A stretch of DNA of 64,000 bases from Desulfopila sp. IMCC35008 (GTDB lineage: Bacteria > Desulfobacterota > Desulfobulbia > Desulfobulbales > Desulfocapsaceae), in NCBI RefSeq assembly GCF_010646885.2, contig NZ_CP050700.1:372001-436000 (forward strand), in the 5' to 3' direction. Of this stretch, positions 36,501 through 46,112 are shown piece by piece. The notes below the pieces were generated by a model. The model was not told the origin of the DNA, ran no database searches, and saw nothing but the letters and a program-made list of their open reading frames with translations. Position 1 is the stretch's first letter, and each line of letters opens with the position of its first letter. A program made the position numbers and the translations under genes.

Positions 36501-37138
36501 TTGGGAATCATGTAATCCCAGTCTGGTTGTTTCAACTCTTCGCGCTTTTTAACATCCTGATCTTTTTTCTTCTCTTCACACATCTGGTTGAAACAGGCAC
36601 GCTCCTCTTCCACCAGTTCAGGGTAGGAGAGTTTAACCAGGTTACCGATGTTCTCGTTGATGTTTTTCAGGTTATGCTGGAGGGAGAGGCTGACCTTCCT
36701 GTTCTCACTGTCTGTGAAGTGCCACTTCCAGATGTGCACTATACCGAACGAGTCTCCTTTCCACTCGTGAGGTGCCCCATATTTCTTTTTGTACTCTTTC
36801 AGCAGCTTCTGGAAGAATTTTTTATCCGAGTCTTCATACTTCAGACGCATTTTGAGTATCTTATCTGGATATTTGCAGACCCCGGTAGAAATAATACCTT
36901 TACGGAACCCATATCTGTCGGTTACGACCGTTTCCTGGAGGAAGTTTGAAGCCACTACCTCGGGATACTCGTTGATATCAGAGCCAAGGCTAAAGCCACC
37001 AACCTCATGAGGAACTTGATCATTAGCGTTGAGGGCCGTAACGGAAAGAGCTGAAATAACCACCATGGCTAATAAGGAAATTGGTACTATCAGTCGGCTT
37101 TTGTGTTGTTTATAAGGTTGGTATTTCTGCAGGGGCAT
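36497..37138 (-). CDS. Exported or membrane-anchored protein of unknown function
   Basis: 213 residues. A basic start is followed by one hydrophobic helix (LIVPISLLAMVVISALSVTA), an uncleaved anchor or signal. The rest is soluble and charged, with VGGFSLGSDINEYPEV at the start of the domain and a lysine-rich tail with two Cys (ACFNQMCEEKK). The GF-LG-x-x-I pattern occurs in small envelope proteins of unknown role. It overlaps the next gene (ATGA) and lies 156 bases after the OPT-like transporter gene on the same strand. Confidence 0.72.
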   Translation of the reverse strand: MPLQKYQPYKQHKSRLIVPISLLAMVVISALSVTALNANDQVPHEVGGFSLGSDINEYPEVVASNFLQETVVTDRYGFRKGIISTGVCKYPDKILKMRLKYEDSDKKFFQKLLKEYKKKYGAPHEWKGDSFGIVHIWKWHFTDSENRKVSLSLQHNLKNINENIGNLVKLSYPELVEEERACFNQMCEEKKKDQDVKKREELKQPDWDYMIPK

Positions 37139-37294
37139 GATCGTGAAAGAGTTAAATTTTACTGTCGTTTTGTTCGGTTATTTTCTGGTTACCATAAAAT
37201 TCTTGTCTGCTATCATTTCAATATTGTCATGGCTGAAAATGATGTCAAGAAGCCGGAGAGCAGTAATGGTTTGCAGCAGACCTGATTGTACTCC

Positions 37295-39253
37295 CTAATA
37301 GGCCATATACCCAAGGGATTTCATGATAAGCGCAAACCCCATGGCAAACATGCCGCTTAAACCCATGCCGCAGGAGAAACCCGCAAGTAATACCGGGGCG
37401 TATTGGCGCCACATCGGCCCATATTTCTTAAAAAAGAAATAACGGCCGATGAGTGCTCCTGCAACTTCGAGGATAAGGCCGTGCGGGGTCGACTGGCCCA
37501 GACCGCGAACAACACCGTAGATAAGGAGGACCGGTAAGCCGAAGATGGACAGTACAAAATACATGAGCACCCCGAAGCCGAGTCCGGAGAGCACAGTGGT
37601 GCCATCCAGAGCCTGATAGAACATGGAGTTACCCTCCAGGGTGGAGGTCTGCATGAGCAGGGTGTTGAGTGCCTGGAGGTGCCAAAGTTCTTGGGCAAAT
37701 GGATAGCTTGCCGAAGGTATTGGCGCGAGTCTCCAGATGAACTGGGAGAAGAGCAGGCTGGCAATCATGACGATGGGGAATACCAGGAATTCCGCTTTGA
37801 TAATCCCTCGGAGCGAGGTTCCGGTCAACTCGATCTGGCGAAACTGGACTGTGGCCTCACCGTAATTGTGTATCGGAATGGGCGCATACCATATCTCGAT
37901 CCCCTGGTAACCGAAGAATCGGGCACCCGCAATAAAACTCGCTTCCCGTACCAGCGGCAGGCTCACAAACTGTCCGGCAATACCTTCCATTCTGGCCGTG
38001 ATATAAGAAATAATCGGGGTGTAGATAAATCCGTAGGCCAGAAAGAATATCCAGGGGAAAGAGGGAACCAGCCAGACGCAGAGACCTACGTAGGCAAGGG
38101 TGGAGAAAAGATAAATGCCGATGGATATCCAGAAGTTGAAGTCGCCCCTTCCTGCTGGTGGATTAAAAAGATCCTGCAGTGTGCCCCGTTCGGCCCCACT
38201 GCTTCGAAATGACCGGACGACTGACCAGACACCGAGCGCACCGATAGCCAGACCGAGCCCGATACCAAAACTCATGTAAAAATCGAAATTATTGGCAAAA
38301 ACGGTATCCACAGTGGCCATGCCGGGATGCCAGCGGGTAAGTACTCCCCATGAGTAGAGCAATGGGTTGAGGATGATGGTTATGATAAGTCCGATAAAGC
38401 CCCCTATAACCGCCCAGAAGGGAAGTACCATACCAACGAAAACCAGGCCCAGGTCAAATTGCAGCCCAGTGGCGACTGCCGGTAATATTTCCTCGGTATA
38501 GCCGGTAAGCTCAATCCAGGGGATGGGGATAAGTCGGATCTGTTCTGTAAAGATGAGGCCTGAGACAATTGGCAGCAGTACATATACCGCCCCGAAAGCG
38601 AGACCGATAACGCCACCAATTGAGAAAACTCGCCACTTCCAGCTTTTCTCTTTTTCTTCTGCCGATTCTGCCAGAGCCATTGTCCCGAGTGCGGCGACCG
38701 GGGCCATGGGGAAAGGTAACTTTTCAACATCTGAGGTGATTCGGTACAGGGCATAGCCAAGGCCAAAATGGTCAATTCGCTGTATGATCTGTGAGCCGAC
38801 CAGCAGGAGGATCGGTATCATCCAGTCCCGGTGAAAAAAGGTTCGTTCCACCATGGAGAGGGAGTCGGGACCTGGCGCCACCCAGGATGGAATGAATTCT
38901 GTCACGCCAAGCATCCGGGCCGCATCAGACTGAACAAGATATTGATTCCAGAGTAGACCGGAAAAAGGTGAGGCGAGGGCGGCACCGGCCATGTAATAGA
39001 GCAGGAAAATCTCCTGCTGCTTGAGATCGGAGTGGGCTCGTTTGGCAATCTCGGCAAAGAGGATAATGGTTACCCAGCGGGCAGCAGGACCGATTCCCTG
39101 GCCGATGACAAGCTGGAGGTACATGGACCCCGGCATCATCAGGAAACCGATGAAGATGGCCCCGATAATAGTTTTCCAGTCGAACCCTTCCTCAAAGTGG
39201 TCGGGTGGCGGCAGGAGATCCCTGTATTCCTTTAATTCCTTGTCATCGTACAT
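37295..39253 (-). CDS. Large polytopic membrane protein, OPT/DUF6785-like transporter family
   Basis: About 652 residues with 14-16 hydrophobic segments. The N-terminus (EGFDWKTIIGAIFIGFLMMP) and repeated long helices resemble oligopeptide-transporter (OPT) fold proteins, but no classical OPT signature is certain. The start ATG 39253 has AGGAG eight bases upstream; an in-frame ATG at 39319 would overlap the preceding gene. It follows a second protein of similar design by 11 bases, and that one is coupled to the M28-FtsX gene. The substrate is unknown; peptide or siderophore-like compounds are typical for OPT. Confidence 0.75.
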   Translation of the reverse strand: MYDDKELKEYRDLLPPPDHFEEGFDWKTIIGAIFIGFLMMPGSMYLQLVIGQGIGPAARWVTIILFAEIAKRAHSDLKQQEIFLLYYMAGAALASPFSGLLWNQYLVQSDAARMLGVTEFIPSWVAPGPDSLSMVERTFFHRDWMIPILLLVGSQIIQRIDHFGLGYALYRITSDVEKLPFPMAPVAALGTMALAESAEEKEKSWKWRVFSIGGVIGLAFGAVYVLLPIVSGLIFTEQIRLIPIPWIELTGYTEEILPAVATGLQFDLGLVFVGMVLPFWAVIGGFIGLIITIILNPLLYSWGVLTRWHPGMATVDTVFANNFDFYMSFGIGLGLAIGALGVWSVVRSFRSSGAERGTLQDLFNPPAGRGDFNFWISIGIYLFSTLAYVGLCVWLVPSFPWIFFLAYGFIYTPIISYITARMEGIAGQFVSLPLVREASFIAGARFFGYQGIEIWYAPIPIHNYGEATVQFRQIELTGTSLRGIIKAEFLVFPIVMIASLLFSQFIWRLAPIPSASYPFAQELWHLQALNTLLMQTSTLEGNSMFYQALDGTTVLSGLGFGVLMYFVLSIFGLPVLLIYGVVRGLGQSTPHGLILEVAGALIGRYFFFKKYGPMWRQYAPVLLAGFSCGMGLSGMFAMGFALIMKSLGYMAY

Positions 39254-39264
39254 GGTGGAATCTC

Positions 39265-41265
39265 CTAATCGGGTAATACCTGATAACTGGTTCCGGTAAA
39301 GAGGCCGACGATGGCCCAACCCCCTCCCATCAGGAAGTCACCGATAATAAGACCAATAAAAAAGAACTGCAGTTTTTTGAACAGGTGGATTCCTCCATAA
39401 CGCATGCACAGTGCGTTGCAGGCCCAGCCGATAAAAAAGCTGACCCAGAGAATCCTCATCGCCGAACTGTAGGCTGTCAAGTAACCGATCGGGTGGATCG
39501 GCCACCAGTAAAGGCGGTGATAGCAGACGACGAGCAATAACATTACGAGAGCGCCGAAAAGTGCAAATGTGTAGACCCAGTCCCCGGTACCTGTGGGATT
39601 GGTCGCGAGCCGGTAGACGTTTTCAAACATGGTGAGAGTGGTACGGTTGGTCCATTCTAACTGGAGTTCTCGAATACCGAAACGGTAACAGAGAACCATC
39701 ATTGAAACGATAGAGGCAGTAACACTGGCGATTATCGTAATCGCCAGCCCGCTGAAAAGCAGCAAGGCTGGATTCCTGCCCTGGTGGAGGCGCCTTCCGT
39801 GTACCAGCGTAGGCATAAGGGATTCACGCAAGTCGACAAAAAGGGCTTTCTGGCTCATGCCAGCAAGAAGACCGTTGGCTCCGGCGAACATCTTGGTTCC
39901 AAGCAGGGCGATGATGCCGTCAGTCGGGGCGGCAGTGAGCGTGAAATAAGCAAGTCCGCCCTGGCAGATAATGCGGGTGGCAACCAGCATTATCATAAAA
40001 AATGCACCGGTTACCAAGGTGGCCGTTAGAAGGGTCATACCCATGTAGAGGTACCAGGCAATAATGGCGGCCATACCGAAGGCGGCCCCCCAGAAAGAGA
40101 TCCTGACATCAAACCACTCAGATCGGCTGCCAGTGTGGGGAGCAAGAAACAACGACTGCTTTGCGACCATTATCAGGTGTTGACGGGCCAGCCAGGTCAG
40201 GAACAGGAAGAAAATGCCGTAGGCACCGATCATCTGCATCTCTTCAGGCCGCGTAAGAGTTGGGCCAAAGGTGATACCCAGCTCGGAGGCAGGTATCGAG
40301 TAACCCATGAGATTAAGCAAACCATAGAGCAGCCCTCCAGCCAGGAAGAAAAACCAGAAAGAAAAGGAAATCTGGCGGGAAGTCAGGAATGCGAAGCCGA
40401 TAAATGCCGGGTAGATATAGAGTTTTAACTTCTTGAAACCGACCAGTAATCCCTGGTCAGCCACATAGGGACCGGCCAAGAGGAGGGTGGGGATAGAAGG
40501 AATGGAAGGATAATAAAGATTTAAGCCGTTGACCAGGTGCAGGAAGACAGGGACAAAAAGCCCGGCCAAAAGGAACTTGTTAAAGAAAAAAGCTCCACTT
40601 TTACCTTCGTCGACGGCCTGGCCGATCATCTGAGGAACTTTTAACAGCGGCATGTTCATCCGCTCGTTATGAATCCACTGCCGTGAGATGAGGTTGATGA
40701 GAAACAACATGACCAGATAACTGAGCAGCAGAAAAATACCCCAGAAAAAGAGGGGCTGCAGCCATGCCGACCAGGGAATTTTTACAAATACTTCTGTCCA
40801 TTCCATGGTTCGTCCGCCGGTGAGACCGTTGTAGAGGAATTCAATAGCCTCCGGTTTCGTTGGCACAAGAGGAGGCGGGAGAAGCGGGTGTAACACATCC
40901 TGCCACTGGTTGCCAACGGTTGCGTAATGGATCGGGGCTGTAAGATTGACCAGAAAGGTTCGGGCCAGTCCTGTGTAGGCGATACCTGACCCTATTACCA
41001 TCTCCAGCCATATGATAAGGAGCTCAAGCCCGGTGAAGATCTTCCAGGATTTGAACAATCGGTTCAGGATAGAGACTATGACGGCCAGCAGCAGGAAAAC
41101 AAAAAAGGGTGCCAGCGGGAAATGACCGCCGCCAAGAGGCGTCGCCTGCAGGTAGATGTTGTTGTAGGGGGTGAGAATGCAGATTCCAATGGCAAACAGC
41201 AGGCCGATCAGTATAGCCCTGATACGAACAGGGGCATATTTGGGTCCGGATTCAAAAGTACTCAT
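39265..41265 (-). CDS. Large polytopic membrane protein, DUF6785/DUF6784-like
   Basis: 666 residues, about 15 hydrophobic segments, beginning GPKYAPVRIRAILIGLLFAI. Family-like elements are LLELIIWLE-type helices near 80, NERMNMPLLKVPQMI in a cytoplasmic loop, and the C-terminal block with HPIGYLTAYSSAMRILW and GGGWAIVGLFTGTSY. I assign it tentatively to the DUF6785/DUF6784 pair of uncharacterised OPT-like membrane proteins. Its start overlaps the stop of the M28-FtsX gene (ATGA), so translation is coupled and the products likely act together. Confidence 0.75.
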   Translation of the reverse strand: MSTFESGPKYAPVRIRAILIGLLFAIGICILTPYNNIYLQATPLGGGHFPLAPFFVFLLLAVIVSILNRLFKSWKIFTGLELLIIWLEMVIGSGIAYTGLARTFLVNLTAPIHYATVGNQWQDVLHPLLPPPLVPTKPEAIEFLYNGLTGGRTMEWTEVFVKIPWSAWLQPLFFWGIFLLLSYLVMLFLINLISRQWIHNERMNMPLLKVPQMIGQAVDEGKSGAFFFNKFLLAGLFVPVFLHLVNGLNLYYPSIPSIPTLLLAGPYVADQGLLVGFKKLKLYIYPAFIGFAFLTSRQISFSFWFFFLAGGLLYGLLNLMGYSIPASELGITFGPTLTRPEEMQMIGAYGIFFLFLTWLARQHLIMVAKQSLFLAPHTGSRSEWFDVRISFWGAAFGMAAIIAWYLYMGMTLLTATLVTGAFFMIMLVATRIICQGGLAYFTLTAAPTDGIIALLGTKMFAGANGLLAGMSQKALFVDLRESLMPTLVHGRRLHQGRNPALLLFSGLAITIIASVTASIVSMMVLCYRFGIRELQLEWTNRTTLTMFENVYRLATNPTGTGDWVYTFALFGALVMLLLVVCYHRLYWWPIHPIGYLTAYSSAMRILWVSFFIGWACNALCMRYGGIHLFKKLQFFFIGLIIGDFLMGGGWAIVGLFTGTSYQVLPD

Positions 41266-44200
41266 TCGTCTGCCTCCGGAGAAAGTTTATCGGCCACTAT
41301 TTGCTGGAATGAAAGTTGGAGTTCGGTATGGGCTTCAATGCTGAGAGAACGCCAGACAAGCAGCTGTTTACGTATATCGTGCAGGAAAACACTGTTGATT
41401 CTGTGCCAGATGCCAGCCTCACCTGATTTTCGTTTCAGTGTTATCCGGATAGAGAGATAATCCTGACCTTCCGCAGCCGGGCAAAACTGTACATCAACCG
41501 CCTGCATGATACCGAAATCGAAAGGGGCGAGCCAGACGTTGGCTCTCAAGTGCAGGCAGTGCTGGTCGTAGCCGTTTCCGTCCTGAAAAAGTTCGCGTAT
41601 TTCGTCAGTGGTTGAGCAACTGAAAATAATATCAATCGGTCCGGTGGAGAAAATACCGTGGGATACGTCCTTGTGCCCTGCAAAGTAGTCGTAGATAAAA
41701 CCACCTATCGATTCATGCTCATCATACCGCATCAGGAATGGAAGCGTGACGCTGATGGTATCATTTTGCGGCTTTGGCAGGGTGAAGGTTCGGTTCACAT
41801 CAGGAATAGCGATGCTGGCTGCCACTTTCGATGGATATATAACCGATATCAAGACAACGGCGATAACCAGTACCATGGCTGCAACACCGGCGAGAGATGA
41901 GTAGTTGACCGTAATTCCCTGCCAAAGCTGGGTAGAAGAGAATAAGGCGGCCGATACCTGGGCAATAACATAGCCGAGCACCACGGAGATGACTGCAAGT
42001 GCCATTGCTTCGGCAATAAACAGAAATGAGACGTGAGATGGCGCGAGTCCCACCGAGGTGTACACACCAATTTCGTTTTTCCGCTCATAGACGGAGCTGA
42101 TCATAGTGTTAAGGACAATCAGCATGGAGATGAGTAAAGGAATTATGATATTAGGGACACCGCTGTAATTGAGGGTGTCACTGATATTGTAGAGCCAGAC
42201 GCCACTCTTCTCGCCACTGAAGATCACCAGGCTGAACCGGTCAGTGAGGTGCGAGGCGATATCTTCAAGTTGATCAGGGTTTTCCGGTCGTACCGCGATA
42301 TTTTTAAGACTTCCACCGGCAGCAAGCAGGGTTGCGGCGGGCACTATAGCAATCTGGGAGGCGTTGATGTGCTGATACCTGGACTGGAAGGAGCGAATAT
42401 CGTCTCCTGATTCGATTGCTTCCTGTTCCGCTTCGGTAATGTCGGAATCGGTTTCTTCCGGGAAGATAACAGGCGTTAAAGGTTCTCCATCGAGATCGAT
42501 GGTTTTTTCCATTTGCTCGGCTGGATAAGTCCCGATAACTGTGAAAGATCCGCCCCAGAGGCTGACCGTATCCGTTCCGTTTCCAGTGACACCAAGCCTC
42601 TTTGCCGTTTCTTCCTCGAGGATGATCGCCTGCCGGTCTTCTGCATCGAACCAGCGACCCGAGGAGAGAATGGTATCGAGACCTGTTACATATTTTTCAT
42701 TCGGGCTAAGGCCAACCAGACCTTGCAGAGTCTCCTTCTTCTGGCCATTTCGTAACGGTGCCTGGATGGTCTGGGTCGGGTCGGCCGTCTCCATCCAGAC
42801 CCGTGGGGCAGGTCTGTTTAATGCCGCCATGGAATTCACCAGAATTTCGGTGGCCTGGCGTGGCAGGCTCTGCCAGTTCAACTGTTTCAGTAGCAGGCCG
42901 TGATATGGGGCCTCGGGTTGGAAGAGGAGTCTGGTCTGTTGCCTGTTCGACTTGATCGTCGTAAAACTCATGATGGTAAAGGTGAGGATGATGAGCGTCG
43001 AGCATGTCAACACCGTCCTGATCCTTCTACGTCTCAGGTTTGATACCCCGAGCAGGAAGGCGGCAACAAAAGCCTTCCAGCGACTTATCTCTTCAGGCTT
43101 CTGGTGGGCGGACCGCCTCTGCAGCATGGCCATCTCCTCCTCGAAGCGTAAGAAGATAATAAGGGTGACCATGAGGGACAAGCCGATAATAAAAAAGGCA
43201 AGGATGACGACCATCGGGCTGTATGTAAGCTGGAAAGCAGGGTGTACCTGGTAGATCACGGCTATCAGCACCACCAGTATTATGCAGAAACCGACAATCC
43301 TTTTATAAATGGTGGCAAAGTTGAACAGGAAACGTTCCATGCAGAAGGCAAAGGGCACAAAAAGGGCAATATAAAACAGTACGCCAAAGAGGACGTCTTT
43401 CTGAGTTTTTTCGATCTGTACATACACCCGTGAGGCCAGTGCAAGGGCTTCCGCCGAAGCTTCCTTGGCAGTTGAAAAGTGGAGGTCTGCGAAATTTTGT
43501 TTTGCTTCAGCCAGCGACTGCAGTCCCCTGTTTTTGAGTTCATTTATCTTCTCATCAAATATGCCGTGGGACTCGAGATTGTCAATGCGAGGTGTGATCA
43601 AAGTCCAGGCATCCTTGGCGGCCTGGTAAACGGTGTTGTGAATGGCATCGTATTCGTTTACCGGAAAACCTGTGCCGAAAGGCTTTTCCTGGGAGCTGTT
43701 GGTCAGCAGCATCTTGCGGGTGAGAACCGTGTCCGAAAGCGTCATCTTCAGCATGGATCCGGCTTCAAGATAAATTGAAGAAATATCGGACTTTCTGGTG
43801 TCAATCCGGCTGTACCAGAAATGTTGCGGTGGTGCATCCCTCCGCCCGTCTAACAGGTGGAGCTTGGTCATGTATTTGAAACTGCGAGGCTCAAGGAGAT
43901 CGTAGACCGTCGTTTCCTTGCAGGAAAACATGGTCAGGTCCGTTTTCATCGATTTCCTGAGCATTTTCAACCGATAGTTCTTCTTGCCGGTTTCCTTTTT
44001 ATCGATAGCCCAGAGCACCTGACCTGTTTTCTCGTCAAAACGGTACCCTTCAATGATCAACTTATCGAGTACGTTTTTCTTGTCGGATATACCCCTTATA
44101 TGGAAATTCCCGCGTCTGTCAACAGTTGTGTAAAACTTGTTCAATCCCTGATAGGCGAGAATGGTGGTGCCCTGGGCCGGGTAGTCGGCAAAGAGTTCTC

Positions 44201-46112
44201 CCTGGAGCAGCAGGTTTGTTCGGACTGTTGCGGAGGATAAGCCATTTCGTGGAAACTTGTTACTGTCCAGCCGGGAGGCGGATGTCATACCATAGACGAG
44301 GTCGGTCACCAGGTTTGCCTGTTGGCGAAGATAACCCTCGTTGATACGATCAGCGGTATCCCAGGGGGTTCCCCATAATGCACGGGCGTCACCGGTTGTG
44401 ACAAGGCTGATACCGATGTTGCCGGCCAGTGAGCTTATCTCACCACCCAATACCGGTTTATCAAGAAACCAGGATTGCCAGCTGCGCATCCTGCTTGGAC
44501 GCAGTGTATCCCTGTAGGGAACACTGCTCTGGGACGTTTCCCCGCTTGCTTCCAGAACCTCGGCGATCTTTGAATAGATACCGGTCCTGTTGATCGTCGG
44601 TTTCAGGTTGTACAGGAAGCCGCGGTGGAAACCGCCGACACCGTCACCATGGCTTGAGAGATGCAGGCTGACAATGGCAGCTATTTTGTCGAACTCCTGG
44701 ACGCTGGACCTGAAACTGCTGGCACTCTTGATCTCTTTTAGCTGAGCATCTAATTCCTTGATGCGCAGATTGTTTTCGACGATGGTTTTAGGTAGTAATT
44801 GCTGCAAAATTTCGGTTTGTTTTGCAGGCAGGTTGTGGAATTGTTCGGCCCACCCCAACTGGCGAAGGGTAAAACGGGTTGCCGCGGTTTTGTCAATTTC
44901 TTCCTGGTGCGTCGTGCTGTTTTCAAGCCGCAACTGCATGAGCCGTCTGGATAGGATATCGATCTCAAACTTGAGATGCTGACTTATCGCTTCCCGCAGG
45001 ACCCTGTCCCTGTCGTGGTCTTCGGTGAGTGGAAATTCGAGGTTCTTGACAAGCTTTAAGCGGGCCTTATCTGTCTTGAGTTCGCTTTTAAGTTCGCTCC
45101 TCAGGCTTCTCAGTTCCCTTGACCGGGTATTAATACTCCACATCAACTCCCGCATACCGGCGAGGGTCTGGGCATGACCACTGCTGGCTATGAGCATGAC
45201 CGATCTTTTGGGTGGCTGTTTTACCAGCTGGTCGGCGATATATAACAGGGTGGCGATGGAGACTGCACCATCTGCTCCGGGTGCCATACCGGCAACCAGT
45301 TCTTCATTGTCGAAAAAGGCCTCAAGGATGAGCAGCTCATCTTTGAGGTTTTCATCACTGCCCGGGATTACGGTGTATACGTTTTTGGCTGTGACGTCCT
45401 GCCACGTGACTTCAGCCTCCAGCTCTGCTTTTTTTGTTACAAGACCGTTTTCACCAGAAATTGCCGATGTAAGTTCGGTAGATTCAGCCTCCAGCCAGAA
45501 ACATGGGAACTGAACCGGGGAGAGTTCCTGCTTTTCCCTGAAGAAAAAGTTGCTGCGGGTGTGGCCCCTGTCAAGGTAGATGAGTCCCCTGGCACCGAGG
45601 CTGGCGAGAGTCTGCCAGTTTCGACCCGATTCAAATTCCATGACAACGATGGCACCGTCGATGTCCTTGCCGTCAAGTTCGTCAAAACTTCCTGTGCCTA
45701 CGTAATAGAGTGGGCCGGTCAGGACACCGTTGGTTGCGCCCGGTGTAATGGCATTATACAGAAATGGACGCAACGGATATGTCTTGCTGCCGATTTTCAG
45801 TTCTGCACTCTTGGTCTTGCGGACAGGAACTGTGTAGTAATGGTAGGATGTTTCAAGACCTAACCCGTTGAAGAACTCTTCGATATAAGACACCGCTTCT
45901 TCATAGCCAGCTGATCCGGTTCTGCGGCTGTCATACTTGCTCAGGGCAGAGACTGTCTTAAAGAGGTCGGTGTTGGAGGTATCGGTGGCGGTGGCAGGAG
46001 CGGAGAACACCAGCAACAGCAGGACGAAAACAACTGACGTTATGCGACTGGAGAAGTCTGCAGGAAATACGTTTATAGACAGGTATTCAGCTCTCTGCAC
46101 TTTCAAGGCCAC
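41262..46112 (-). CDS. Giant fusion: degenerate M28 peptidase domain plus FtsX-type ABC permease
   Basis: 1616 residues. Signal/anchor helix at about 22-43; an extracytoplasmic PA/M28 aminopeptidase-like domain (about 50-320); a coiled coil (about 325-480); a beta-rich region to about 890; helices at about 905-1000; and an FtsX/MacB-type permease. That permease has a helix near 1030-1055, an extracytoplasmic loop to about 1315, and three helices with YERKNEIGVYTSVGLAPSHV. A soluble tail of about 190 residues ends it. The M28 metal sites look broken: where HxD, GADD and EE are expected the protein has AFFDN, GADGA and SGHAQ. It is probably a binding domain rather than an enzyme. It overlaps the ATPase gene by 26 bases and the OPT-like gene by four. 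Confidence 0.85.
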   Translation of the reverse strand: MALKVQRAEYLSINVFPADFSSRITSVVFVLLLLVFSAPATATDTSNTDLFKTVSALSKYDSRRTGSAGYEEAVSYIEEFFNGLGLETSYHYYTVPVRKTKSAELKIGSKTYPLRPFLYNAITPGATNGVLTGPLYYVGTGSFDELDGKDIDGAIVVMEFESGRNWQTLASLGARGLIYLDRGHTRSNFFFREKQELSPVQFPCFWLEAESTELTSAISGENGLVTKKAELEAEVTWQDVTAKNVYTVIPGSDENLKDELLILEAFFDNEELVAGMAPGADGAVSIATLLYIADQLVKQPPKRSVMLIASSGHAQTLAGMRELMWSINTRSRELRSLRSELKSELKTDKARLKLVKNLEFPLTEDHDRDRVLREAISQHLKFEIDILSRRLMQLRLENSTTHQEEIDKTAATRFTLRQLGWAEQFHNLPAKQTEILQQLLPKTIVENNLRIKELDAQLKEIKSASSFRSSVQEFDKIAAIVSLHLSSHGDGVGGFHRGFLYNLKPTINRTGIYSKIAEVLEASGETSQSSVPYRDTLRPSRMRSWQSWFLDKPVLGGEISSLAGNIGISLVTTGDARALWGTPWDTADRINEGYLRQQANLVTDLVYGMTSASRLDSNKFPRNGLSSATVRTNLLLQGELFADYPAQGTTILAYQGLNKFYTTVDRRGNFHIRGISDKKNVLDKLIIEGYRFDEKTGQVLWAIDKKETGKKNYRLKMLRKSMKTDLTMFSCKETTVYDLLEPRSFKYMTKLHLLDGRRDAPPQHFWYSRIDTRKSDISSIYLEAGSMLKMTLSDTVLTRKMLLTNSSQEKPFGTGFPVNEYDAIHNTVYQAAKDAWTLITPRIDNLESHGIFDEKINELKNRGLQSLAEAKQNFADLHFSTAKEASAEALALASRVYVQIEKTQKDVLFGVLFYIALFVPFAFCMERFLFNFATIYKRIVGFCIILVVLIAVIYQVHPAFQLTYSPMVVILAFFIIGLSLMVTLIIFLRFEEEMAMLQRRSAHQKPEEISRWKAFVAAFLLGVSNLRRRRIRTVLTCSTLIILTFTIMSFTTIKSNRQQTRLLFQPEAPYHGLLLKQLNWQSLPRQATEILVNSMAALNRPAPRVWMETADPTQTIQAPLRNGQKKETLQGLVGLSPNEKYVTGLDTILSSGRWFDAEDRQAIILEEETAKRLGVTGNGTDTVSLWGGSFTVIGTYPAEQMEKTIDLDGEPLTPVIFPEETDSDITEAEQEAIESGDDIRSFQSRYQHINASQIAIVPAATLLAAGGSLKNIAVRPENPDQLEDIASHLTDRFSLVIFSGEKSGVWLYNISDTLNYSGVPNIIIPLLISMLIVLNTMISSVYERKNEIGVYTSVGLAPSHVSFLFIAEAMALAVISVVLGYVIAQVSAALFSSTQLWQGITVNYSSLAGVAAMVLVIAVVLISVIYPSKVAASIAIPDVNRTFTLPKPQNDTISVTLPFLMRYDEHESIGGFIYDYFAGHKDVSHGIFSTGPIDIIFSCSTTDEIRELFQDGNGYDQHCLHLRANVWLAPFDFGIMQAVDVQFCPAAEGQDYLSIRITLKRKSGEAGIWHRINSVFLHDIRKQLLVWRSLSIEAHTELQLSFQQIVADKLSPEADE

